DNA from: Massospora cicadina
Taxonomy: Eukaryota; Entomophthoromycota; Entomophthoromycetes; Entomophthorales; Entomophthoraceae
DNA length: 64,000 bases
Assembly: GCA_022478985.1 (NCBI GenBank)
Contig: JAKSZP010008010.1
Span: forward strand, 117,499-181,498
Direction: 5' to 3'
Shown: one piece after another, positions 42,900-53,226 of the stretch
Layout: every line of letters starts with the position of its first letter
Numbering within the stretch: position 1 is the first letter of the stretch
Position numbers and translations under genes: made by a program
The notes under the pieces: model-generated
Database searches by the model: none
What the model saw: the letters and a program-made list of their open reading frames with translations, nothing else
What the model was told of the DNA's origin: nothing

Positions 42900-43960
42900 C
42901 ATACAGAAAATGTTAGCTCGACACTCTCACAGCACTAATTAGGATAATGGGAAATTATACAAGCAAGTGGGGGCAAAGTGGTTGCCTTACCTTTAGCCCT
43001 CAGATTGTATTCCTGCTATCGTTGAAACTCACTCCACCTTAGGTCATGGATGAGCAAAGAAAACCTATGAATGGATTTAATATTGGTACTATTAGGAAGG
43101 AATTATGGAATCCATTTTTGAAGTCTTGGATTCCTGTCTCATATGTAAAAGCACTCCAGTTAAAGGCATGATACCAATATTAACCAACTACCCCTCAACA
43201 ACCATTCCACACCATTAATTTTAATTTAGTAGGTCCCATCCCTCAGACGACTGGTGGAAACAGATTAATTTAGTCAGCATTGACCACTTCACTAAATAAG
43301 TGGAAGCCGTAGCTCTTCCTGCACAAACCGCCAAGGCCACCGCCACCTTTTTACACAATATATTTTCACTTGTCATGGCTGTCCCCAAGTACTACTCTGC
43401 AATAATGGTAAGAACTTCATCTCTAGAGTAGTCAAAATCCTAACCACTTCCATGGGAGCTCAACAGCTTTTTTCAATCCATATGATCCTTCCACAAATGG
43501 GACCATGTAAAAGAGCAAATGGAACCCTGGTATCCAATTTAAAAAACTGGCCTCCTCTGATCCTCTGAAATGGGATTAATATCTAACCAGTACTTTGATG
43601 GCATATAAAATTATCTATCACCAGATCTTAAAGATGTCACCCTTCCATGTCTTGTATGGGCAGGAACCTGGAATACCTGCCCATTTAGCTAAGGATGTCT
43701 TCTCTAGTGGTGAGGAACCTGAAAAAAGGCATGGAAAGAGAAGCTCACTGTATCATTCAGCTTCAATCCAAGGTTATGATGAACCTAGCAAAACGGTCAC
43801 TAAAGAAGTGCAGGCTGCCAATGAGCTCCAAACCCCCATACTGACGTTTAAAGTATCTGATATGGTATTATACTACCATAAGCGCCTCAATCCTAGAAGC
43901 GGCAAACTTGGATCAATTTATTAGGGCCAGTTCAAAATCACCACAAGAGAGGAAATGAGT
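42900..43960 (+). pseudogene. Integrase of E3
   Basis: Zinc region: ETHSTLGHG..AKKTYEWI and CLIC near 43137-43150. Core: VSIDHFTK near 43274 with the following VEAVALPAQTAKATATFL. The C-terminal region is well preserved at 43595-43924: YKIIYHQILKMSPFHVLYGQ and FKVSDMVLYYHKRLNP. No chromodomain follows. Confidence 0.85.
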
Positions 43961-44059
43961 ACTCTATAAAGTCCTTAACTACTGTAATTATCCTAGATCA
44001 GGTAGATGCCCAATTCCTATGGCCCCATTCTCCCCACCTCACGTTCTTGATGGGGATGA

Positions 44060-44807
44060 TGTCGGATATTTTCAATCACAGCTGCAAAAGAAGAATGCTT
44101 TGGGTTAAAATACGCCAAAAGGGGAAATGTTGGCCATTTAAAAGTTTGCAATGATATTCCCCATGATGTAAATAATACAAATGTGGATATCAGCCAAAAG
44201 ACCCTGGCCAATTATTGGTGGAACCCTGCAAACTGTGGTAACATCATTTCAAAACCTTTACAGGCAATAAATGTAAAATCGAGCAGTCAGATTACTCCAA
44301 CCATGTGATGCACCCTGGGGCAACCATCAGATGGCACTCCCCCAGCCACAACCAGGTCCTTCAATGCACCTACACGGGGACCACCCCCTTTTATAGACTT
44401 GTCGGGGGTCCCCAGGGTGCAATAAATTTCTCAAATGGAGATTGGCTGAAGTTTATAAAGCTGCTACCCCACAGGTACATTTTAGCCGATAATAATTCTC
44501 CTTCCAAAGTTCAGCCAAAATAAAGCAAATATCTTGAGCTTTGATAGGCTGCTTCCCCATTTTTCCTAAATTGGAAAAGTCCAAAATATTCCAAACCTAT
44601 CCTCAAATTTCTCCCAACCCTTGATACAGTTTAAAAATGCTGATTGCTCAGATATTTAAAGGGATTATATTCTTTTCTATTTCCCACATTACTAAGAAAA
44701 TTTAAAATAACCATGTTTTTAGTAGTGCCTATTTCTAAATTTTAAATAATTCTTTGTGGAATCCAGCGGCTTAAGCACCAGTGAGCAGAATCAAACTGGA
44801 ATCAACA
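44060..44807 (+). repeat. 3' LTR of E3, with the empty site of chromovirus 2
   Basis: Uninterrupted partner of the split 5' LTR, preceded by a polypurine tract GATGGGGATGA (44049-44059). At 44479-44483 it reads ATTTT within GGTACATTTTAGCC. There the 5' copy has GTTTT, chromovirus 2, GTTTT. Confidence 0.92.
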
Positions 44808-45174
44808 TATGTCATTGATTAATCCCTTATGCTTATATCCAAAGTCCTGGAAGGACTCAATATTCAAATTGGCCTCGCTTTTAGTTTTAGTTTATTAACA
44901 CTTTCTTCTAGCCCAAACTCAGCTAGCTTCACTTTATAATATAATGTTTCATATCTCAAAAATGTGTTGCATTGTGAGATGATTTTAGAAACTGGTATGG
45001 CCATGCTTGTATCTGGAATAAATCAAAAATAAAATGAAGCTTTTAAAACTACAAGGGTTATGGTGGCTGTGTATCAACCATTCTCAACAACATCTGCAAT
45101 ATTGTGTGCATCCTCTCCAAACCCTACCTGATTGAACATTGCTGTCACCCTAGGATAAGGCTTGGTGGGGGCTC
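44808..45174 (+). other. Internal 3' remnant of E5
   Basis: One frame reads HVSYLKNVLHCEMILETG near 44950-45003, which faintly resembles the end of a Ty1/copia RNase H, but no catalytic residue is visible. A G-rich tract precedes the E5 3' LTR. Confidence 0.3.
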
Positions 45175-45922
45175 TGTTGGGATTTACCCTAGTTAGGGAA
45201 AAACCTTGACTTGTGGTTTTCTCATTATGCATAACTGCTTTTGGGCTATATTTATATTTATATTATTAATGTATTAATACACTTGTGCGCTGCACCATTT
45301 ATTCCATTACTATTTAATCCATTGTGCAGTGCACTGATGTTTCCATTTCAAATGGCAGCTAAATATATATAATTTCATTCCCAATATCATAATTGAGCCG
45401 TGCGACTTACAACGAATCATTCCCTTCACAATTAGGCATAATTAGCATTTTAAAAATGCTACAATTTTAACAAAAAGTTGATATCTCGTTTATTATTGAT
45501 CTTATCAAATCTGATAATCATTAAAATCAGTTATCTGATAGAAAAGATATTATAAGTTATTTTATATGAAAATTTCATTACCTTACATAATGCTATAAAT
45601 AATACTAAAATAAATCTTTAATGAAATAACTTTCCTTGCAGTATTATCTACTCTTTGAAGTCCATTTGGCATATTTATATTTGGATTTCAGTGCAAAAGC
45701 AATCAATGATTATATTAATCCCATGGGAATCTCTGAACCATCGCCAACTGGTTAAGCACCAATGGTAGGGAATTTATTTAGATTATGAACAACTAATAAA
45801 GGTTAAGCCCTATATTATTTATATATTAGGGTTACAGTGCAAATTCCACATCTGTCAACCAATTAAGTGAGCTTCAAAGGACCCAACTCAAGCTATTATT
45901 AGATTCAGTGAATTCTCTGACA
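45175..45922 (+). repeat. 3' LTR of E5
   Basis: Partner of 23487-24221. Begins TGTTGGGATTTACCC and ends CTCTGACA. Confidence 0.85.
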
Positions 45923-47970
45923 CTTCATATTAATCATGTGACAGCTTCTGCGGATAATGCCATGAAAAAAGTTTTAATGGACTAAAAAGGGCTATTTTAC
46001 TTCTGCCAATATGTCTCAAATCCTATAAAAAAAGTAAGACGGTAATGAATGACACCCTACTGACATAGTTAAAGAGAGTCAGGATGTTTTGCCATCCATA
46101 TGTCAGGAAGCTGTTGAGAATAATGTGTTAGCTTTGGCTCCGCAGCTTTAGCATAAAAATGATTTTACTTGCATATCTAAGCCATAATATACTTTTGTAT
46201 TAATGTTCTTAGAGCCCAAAACAACTTTACTCTAATTGTAACTATATGATATTAGTTTTTACAGTATTAGGGTTTGGGCAAATGTTGACAGCAGCCACTA
46301 CTCAATATAATACACACTAAACTGATGAAGAAGCTTGAGGGGTACACCTAACATTGACCATTGCAAGAAAAATAACTGTAGGGCCCAACACTACCACAGA
46401 CAAAAAAGCTTATAATGCATTGCCACTGCACTTTGATACCATAGTGGTATCTGCCCCGCCATCATGTTACCCCATGACAATTATGAGATGCTTATGGGAT
46501 CTCAATTATGATGGCATCTGGGCTTAATACCAACTTTGACAAGAAATCACTGAATATATTTTTTGACATAAACTCCCACTTTATTTTCATAGGAAGAACA
46601 TCCTGTACCAGCCTCACGCTCCTTTATTTATCAAAATAATATATAAAGATGGTAATATCCCATTTATATCAAAAAATGAGGCCGTTACATCTTAAGTTTA
46701 AATTTAAAATAAAGATAATAACAGAATCTTACTACAGGCTGGTCAAAGTCTTGCTATTGCACCTGGCCATCAATCTCTAATGAGAACAGATATCAAATTG
46801 CTACTTTCTAATGGGTTATATGGTGAGATTCTCCCAAGCATATGAAATAAACTGGATCCTGACATAGAACCTAGTTGATCTATCCTAATTATGGAGAAAT
46901 CAAGGTGTTATTAGAACTCTTTAGCCTATAATAACCTATTTTTTAGTATTAGATGGTCCTATAATAACCTATTATAACACCATAAATTTATTGTTGACAT
47001 TTATGCGTTTCCTGTTACTGATAAAGTAAAGTGCATTTGTTGCAATTTGGTCTGACCAACGATCTAAATCTTTAAAATATTTTAATTAATTTTTAATAAT
47101 TACTGATAAAAAAATAGAAGATTTGAGTGATTTGGCCAATACACCAACAGCATTAAGAAATTAATTTACTATAAAACTTTATCAGATCGCCTTACTAACG
47201 AAATTATGACCTGAATATAGTTGGAAAAATTCACTAAATAGTTTATCAATATATCATTGAACCTTTGCTACCCCGTCAATGCTGCCCCTTATTCATTATC
47301 TAATTTGATCTACTTCATCATTTTACCCTCTTAAAACAAATCACACTTTTTATATTATTTTTACTCGCCTCAGTGTCGGTTTAAAATTTTTGCTAAGAGC
47401 TTTTTATTATTAGGATCTCAGTTTATGATGATACCTCTCCTCTATTAATCTAGGTACTAGTAGATAAAATTAACCCAATCTATAGGCACTTATTTTCATT
47501 TTTCTGCCTATTTTGAAAACGACCTAAATTTTTCAATATTAGTATGTCCCTCAAAATTTTGTCCTATCTAAGAATTTAGGATTTTGGATATTAATTAATG
47601 GAGAGGGTCATTAGATAGGGAATTGGTTTAACTAAGTAGTCTTCCATCAAGCGCCGTCTTAAGAAAACTTATAAGTTGCCCGAGGCCACCAAAATCATGA
47701 GACTATGGTGTGCTTCCAATAAATATTATAAAAATAATTAACTAATTATATTTTAAATAGCTTGGTTTCCATGTTAACGTCATCATAGAGTATATCTGTA
47801 ATAAGTGCGCTTTACCTGTGTCGTTCAGATGACGCATTAGTTCCAATTTCAACACTCTGGTTCTCATTACATGGGGCACTTTCTGCACCCCTGTGCATTA
47901 GTTTTATCAACTAGAATCCTAAAATGGGCTTGTTCGCCACTATCTTTGGGAAAATACCATTTTTTAAGCT
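45923..47970 (+). pseudogene. Eroded gypsy-like pol fragment (linker relic) and AT-rich sequence
   Basis: At about 46740-46845 one frame reads AGQSLAIAPGHQSLMRTDI then LLLSNGLYGEILPS, matching the E4 linker (ISIPSGHQVIINTELE, VPAGLYGEVIGP) in order and spacing. The stretch before it would be the end of a protease, but no D-T-G is left. Downstream reverse transcriptase is not recognisable. A short local duplication (CCTATAATAACCTATT twice) lies at 46926-46975. Confidence 0.45.
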
Positions 47971-48414
47971 ATTGACCAAGGAGATTTTACTCTTGGTCAC
48001 TTTTTAAATTTCTATAATAGTGATAAGATCGAATCTACAGTTTTATATCTCACCACAGCTAATCAATTGAAGTCTCAAACTATTACTCAAGTTTGTAATG
48101 TTTCATTAGCACAGATTGTTGAGGTGTCTATATGGTTAGTCAATAGTTATCATTTTACTGCTTCTGGTGAAACAAGGGCCACTTGGCGATGTTTTGAGAC
48201 CTTTAGTATAGTGATTATTTATAATTTAAAACTATTGCTACTTCATGAAATGACCATTGGAGTGATTATTAAGCAGCTTACTTTCCAAGTGAAGAAAAAT
48301 GAATTAATTTCTAAATATCACACCCTCCCATTTGCCAACTTCAGAAATATTGCCCGTCAAAATTCTGATATTGGAATGCTGGTTGCTTTTATGGAAGCAC
48401 AAAAAATGGTATAA
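47971..48414 (+). pseudogene. Unrecognised open stretch of about 147 codons
   Basis: The frame is open from 47971 (AIDQGDFTLGHFLNFYNSD) to TAA 48412-48414, with no ATG near its start. It is hydrophobic and helix-rich with no motif I recognise. In another frame the sequence after it (HTVFEITHQCTQAEIYLREE, near 48575) also looks coding. It is probably part of a decayed transposon protein. It is the longest intact open stretch between 46 and 51 kb. Confidence 0.3.
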
Positions 48415-49129
48415 CTACCTGTTAGTTAAACAAATGGAATATGTATTCCATCTTAAAAGCTGCCATTATGTACAATTAGATCCAGACTCAAGCTATCTTA
48501 AGGCGGCGAATTATCTGCCCAGCTAAATGCTTATATTTGCAGATTATTATAATTATATATAATCAAGTGTGACCACACAGTGTTTGAAATTACTCATCAA
48601 TGCACCCAAGCAGAAATTTATTTGCGTGAAGAAGTGGATGACAGACCCAATCTGAAGTGGTGTACTAAATGAAATCAAAAAACTATTTACTTTTTATCTC
48701 ATTTAGTAGAGTCTGAACTTCAACACTGCCTTGACAGAGTAGATGACAATTTAAATGAAGCCATTTGCTCCAACACTGATTTAAAATCAGGAAATTAATT
48801 CCCTGTGCCTTCAATTGCAAGCTTAGGGATAGAAAGTGGAGGCACTAGTTAGTGAAAACCTTGACTAGAAAGCAGATCTTTTACACTCTTATCAAAACAT
48901 TGATCATGTTAAAAGCATGATTAAGGCATAATGATGCCATCTTTAGCATATGAAGGATCAGTATAAAGACAAGATCATTAATGATCCTTGTAGAAGACAT
49001 TAAGGTCAATCAAGTGAGCAACCCTTAGTTAATATCTTTCTTTTTGCTTTGATAATTGTAATTAATAAGAATTTTAAACTTTTAAGTTTACAAAAAAACA
49101 GCTGTTGAATTAAAGCTTTTTAAAATAAG

Positions 49130-51400
49130 ATGTTGATGCATTTGACGCCTGCTTTCCAAGTGTGGGATGATGGTGTGCCGCCTTCTGGTGTATTTTAGCT
49201 ACTGCTGAAACGCGCCACGATGGTTACACTAGCCCTCCTAATGCTATTGGGCGTTATGTCCTGCCTTGGGACTTTTAACCACCTCAGAAGCTTCAAAGTA
49301 GTGCTCTGGAGCCCCCTAGTGCTCCCTCAGAGAAAACTGCCCTTCACCTTCAGATCAAATATATGAATCTCTTCCCTTATTCTAGTGTGGCCATCATTAA
49401 GATAATCACGGCGGTGTATAGTCTGCCAAATTTATTGTTTTTGCCCCTTTAAGGGAATTTAAACATGGGCTTTGCTTATGAAGCCCATGAAATGGCAGCA
49501 GCTAAGCTGACCTTAATTTATTAAAGAATCTCAAATCTAACCATTTTCACACTGCTCCTGGATGGAACACTCTCGTGATTCAGTTTTCCAGGTTGCCCTC
49601 CTCTCTCCCTCAAATGCCTTCTCCATAAAATCATGGTGGGTTTGTCTGCTGATGGCGCTGACCCCACAGCTGCGATTTGTAGTTTTAAGTGGTGCAGATT
49701 GTTTAGAAGAGCCTCACACTTTTGCAATAATTTTCCCTTTTCACTGCGACACCCACCTCACAATTCCCACTGCACCATGATCAGAACCAACACAGATCAT
49801 CCTTGCTGGTGTGCATCAAAAAGGCTTTGCCATCTGTCCCTTGTGCTTTGAACTTGATCATTCATAGCGCAAGTGCCCAGCATTTTCCTTTGCAGCTGCT
49901 TCCGCCGCTCCTCCTTCCAGCTTTAGCTTTGTGACTGCCTAAGTGAAATGGTTCTTTTATGGGGCTCAACTCTTCCTCCCCCTTCCACAACCAATGATGG
50001 CGCTGCTCCCAGAGCGCTAATAAATCATAATGCATCAAAATAAAACTATTTCTGAGAAGATTGCTGCTCATGACTAATCTTAGTTGCCATGGTCAATTGT
50101 GTAAAACTGATAAGATACCAACACCTCTGACTACTATTTATGGCCCAGTGATGCCAGATCAAATCCTTTTGAGGCTCTCAAATGGATTAGTGATGAAGAT
50201 TGGATTTATATAATTAAGCTTAATTTCGCCTAGGAGGATTTTTTCAAGAATCTCCCACTTCAACTCCCCTCTGCCATTTTCACTCTTGTAATGGCTTTCC
50301 ATTTTTATAAAAATATAAATTAAAATGGCTGTTAAAGCAGCTTCTGCCCCAGCCAAGACTCTCCTCCACCAGAAACCTCATAGGGAGATGGAACCTCTTT
50401 GTGAATCTATTCCCATCCTTAACTTCCACAATACTTCCCTGAAGATGCTAATTTAAAAATTAAGGAGCTTTCTTTGCTGTAGGTGCTCTTAATTCAACGT
50501 ATTAAAATCTTCTCTTCTTAATGCTAATTATCTGAAATCTGCAAATGCATTAAGTCATTTACTTGTGTGCCTTTGCTATTTATATTTTCTGAACTTCAAC
50601 TTGTTCAGTACATTGAGGCGTTATACTTCTGTCCTCATTGAAAAAGAAAACCCACATCTAGGCCTCCTATTGCATCATGCTGTTTATTCTCCAACCCCCA
50701 TTTTAACCGCCATAGTCCGCCATTTGAAGCGGCGCTGGACAAAAATTCCCCAGCTTCTTCCCCATTTGATATGACTTCCTTGGCTAATAGCTGAGGCGTT
50801 AAATTGAGAAATTATTTTGTTTAAAAACCTTTTTGGCTTATCAAAATTAAAGATGTGTGGATGTACCACCTTTTGGGTTGCCACAAGGAAAAAAACCTCA
50901 AGTTTTATATTGATGAGTGGGAACTTTTGTTGACTAAGACTGATATGGAGGGCAATGAGGCGCTGGTTATGGCCTACATGCCTACCTTTCTTACTTTTTA
51001 TCCAAAATCATAAACAGCTGAACATCCTGATAATCTGGTAACTCCTCCCCCCAATTCTTTAATAACTATTCCTTACAAGAATTCACTACAATCGGTTCAC
51101 AAATCCATCAGCAACCTCTTAAGTTAATTTTGGGACACTTTACACTTGAGGTATGTTTGAACTTGAACTTTGGACAAAGATGAATTAAGTAAGGAAGAAC
51201 TTGAATCTCTTTCAAGCACTGATAGTTTGATTGTTGACCCCAACTTAACAAAGGCATCAACCCCTGAACTATCTGACAAAAGGAAAAAATATCCAGATGC
51301 ATTAACCAAGTGACAAAGAGGCCACCCTATTAACTCTGGAAGAATGCCATGACACAAAGGAAGTCATCTAATCACGCGCCTCTTACTGAAGCTCAAGGAG
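49130..51400 (+). pseudogene. Eroded Gag- or ORF1-like region with a CCHC knuckle
   Basis: CPLCFELDHS-stop-RKC at 49835-49876 is a CX2CX4HX4C knuckle with TAG at 49865-49867 inside. The stretch before it has pieces such as MNLFPYSSVAIIKII near 49360, and after it comes a Ser/Ala/Pro-rich run. Farther on an acidic, Ser-rich open run (DELSKEELESLSSTDSLIVD) spans about 51176-51312. The layout could be a LINE ORF1 or a Gag, and I cannot decide which. No reverse transcriptase follows before the solo LTR. Confidence 0.4.
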
Positions 51401-51612
51401 ATCCTAATTGTTAGTCTAAAAGAGAACGTCCCATGAATGACAAACCTTGTAACCTATAAATATCCCAAGATTAAATAAATGATTAATCATTTTTTGCATT
51501 TCAAGTAAATAAAATTCATTTTTTAGGAATTTATTGAGGTTGTTCAGAAAGACTTGGTTATTATGATGGTTCTGACCCCTTACTGCATTTTTATAAAAAA
51601 TAACCATGTCTG

Positions 51613-53099
51613 TGTAAGTCCAGTGTAAAGTCCCCTTTGCATAAATTGGGCGATTTTCCCATTTCTAAAAAAAGAAGGGTCTGAAGAGGGAGGATGTTCC
51701 CCTCATCGCCCAGGGCGACCTTGCCCAAGTGGTAAACAAGCACTGGATAACAGCGCTCCCTTTGAAGTTTCCTCCCCAGTTCCTGCGCTTGCCTCCACTA
51801 AATTAGTTTGCCAAATTGAGGAAGTTTTTGACAAAATCATTAAAAACATATTCCCCACAAGCTAGAGGGACTTTATAAAACTGACGGTTTCAAATACTCA
51901 GAATCAAAGATGAAATGTTCAAAATCAATGGGAACAAAGCTCAATTGGCGAGAAACTAATAGGTAAAAAGGGACAAGTATTGAATTCATGATCAAAATTG
52001 CTGATGGCTTCGAGACATCAAGCTGTATGATTTCCAAAATCTAACTCCCCTCTAAATCGTTGGGTACAATCCCCAATGAGCAGGTATCACCATCAGGAAC
52101 TAGACCAATAGTTTGAAGCCCCCGTTTTAAGAATCAGGATGGTGCCTGATATAACCCATTTGGCCAAACAAATGCCTCAGTGACTGGGCATGAGCAGGTT
52201 GGCCATCCTAAACCCAATTCTGACCTTTTGGGACCACCCTATTTGGGGTGCCCTGGGGGATCCCCGTTGCCCATCAGGATAGACACCATTGTGATAACCA
52301 ATGTAAACGTAGTAGATCCTCAGGACAAGCATTTGTGGATAAACCAATGGCAACTTGTCCTTCTGCCAAATCCTTTGATGTCAGTTCAGATTAGATTCAT
52401 CACCTCACCCCAAAAATTCGCTGGATTAGGTCAAATTTGAGGGTCACAATCTCTGCTTTGACAAGCTGACATTAATTGAACACTATTTAATCAATTGCGT
52501 CATACTGATGAAATTGCTGGTCAAATTATAAACCATTACTTTTAAAATTAAAATTCCCACCAGTACCCTTTTCCCTTATTTTACTCCGATTCTTCTTGCC
52601 AAAGGCCTGATGGTTATAAATTGGTGGCCCGTCAGCCCCTATACTGGATGGGCTATACCAGCTTTGATAATCACAATCGCTCCCACCATAGTCAACGGGA
52701 TCCATCATGAAAGAAATTCCTAGGAATTAAATCCCATTAATAAAAATATCCGCTATCAGGTATCAAAATCCTGTGGCTTCACATATCTATCTTCAAGCAA
52801 GGATCCTCCCCATTGTCTCTGATTTGGTGATGAACAAACCACTGAAAATCCCAAAGTAGTTAATTTAGTAGTACAACCCTCTGCATCAAGGCCCGCAGAG
52901 TATGGGGTTGTATCTGTTTGGTTCATTGCCAGGTTACTTTTTATGTTCATATCACATCAATGAGTCATTGTCGCCTAATATCCTGCACCATACAACGTTG
53001 CTCAAGCGGCAATTACCCTGGCATTCTGGCTTGCTTTTTGGCTGCTTACGCATCCCAACTTGCAGGCTGGTATAAACTTCTTGTGCCGTTATCCTGACA
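51613..53099 (+). repeat. Solo LTR of the chromovirus 2 family, with target-site duplication
   Basis: Begins TGTAAGTCCAGTG and ends ATCCTGACA. Perfect duplications GTCTG flank it (51608-51612 and 53100-53104). It aligns with both chromovirus 2 LTRs at its start, in U3 (QGDL..HWITAL), at CAAACAAATGNCTCAGTGACTG, at TTTGATGTCAGTT and at its end (GGCATTCTGG, GGCTGGTATAA). It is about 330 bp longer, the excess lying roughly between 52700 and 53000. It is much more diverged than the other two LTRs. Confidence 0.85.
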
Positions 53100-53168
53100 G
53101 TCTGACTCTGAGCAGCTTTGAAGCCTGTTACTTTGCCCAGCACTGCTATCTAAAATGCCAACAGAAAC

Positions 53169-53185
53169 TTGGTGCTCCCTATCAG
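53169..53185 (+). promoter_or_regulatory. Primer binding site of E6
   Basis: TGGTGCTCCCTATCAGG matches the E3 site TGGTGCTCCCTACAGG except for one inserted T. Confidence 0.65.
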
Positions 53186-53226
53186 GTCTTCAGGTTGCCC
53201 TTAAAGTTAAATTATGTGAAAAAAAG

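Larger units (their letters stand above)
26480..44807 (+). mobile_element. Ty3/gypsy element E3, split twice by later insertions
   Basis: The 5' LTR is in two pieces (26480-26904 and 32978-33301) around chromovirus 2. The 3' LTR is 44060-44807. Between them lie primer site, gag, protease, reverse transcriptase, the E4 insertion, RNase H and integrase. Without the two insertions the element is about 6.3 kb. LTR ends are TGT..ACA. I could not confirm a target-site duplication: the left flank reads TCTTA and the right TATGT. All genes carry several stops. Confidence 0.88.
23487..45922 (+). mobile_element. Outer LTR element E5, carrying E3, E4 and chromovirus 2
   Basis: LTRs at 23487-24221 and 45175-45922 start TGTTGGGATT, end CTGACG and CTGACA, and align along their length. 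Flanks CTTCC (23482-23486) and CTTCA (45923-45927) agree at 4 of 5 bases. Removing the nested elements leaves only about 2.6 kb of its own internal sequence (24222-26479 and 44808-45174), so most of its genes are deleted or unrecognisable. A purine/G-rich tract (GGTGGGGGCTC, 45164-45174) precedes the 3' LTR. Superfamily is uncertain. Confidence 0.75.

Noticed and set aside
26475..44812. Target-site duplication of E3
   Set aside because: The flanks TCTTA and TATGT do not match and shifting the LTR ends by a few bases does not help, so none is claimed.
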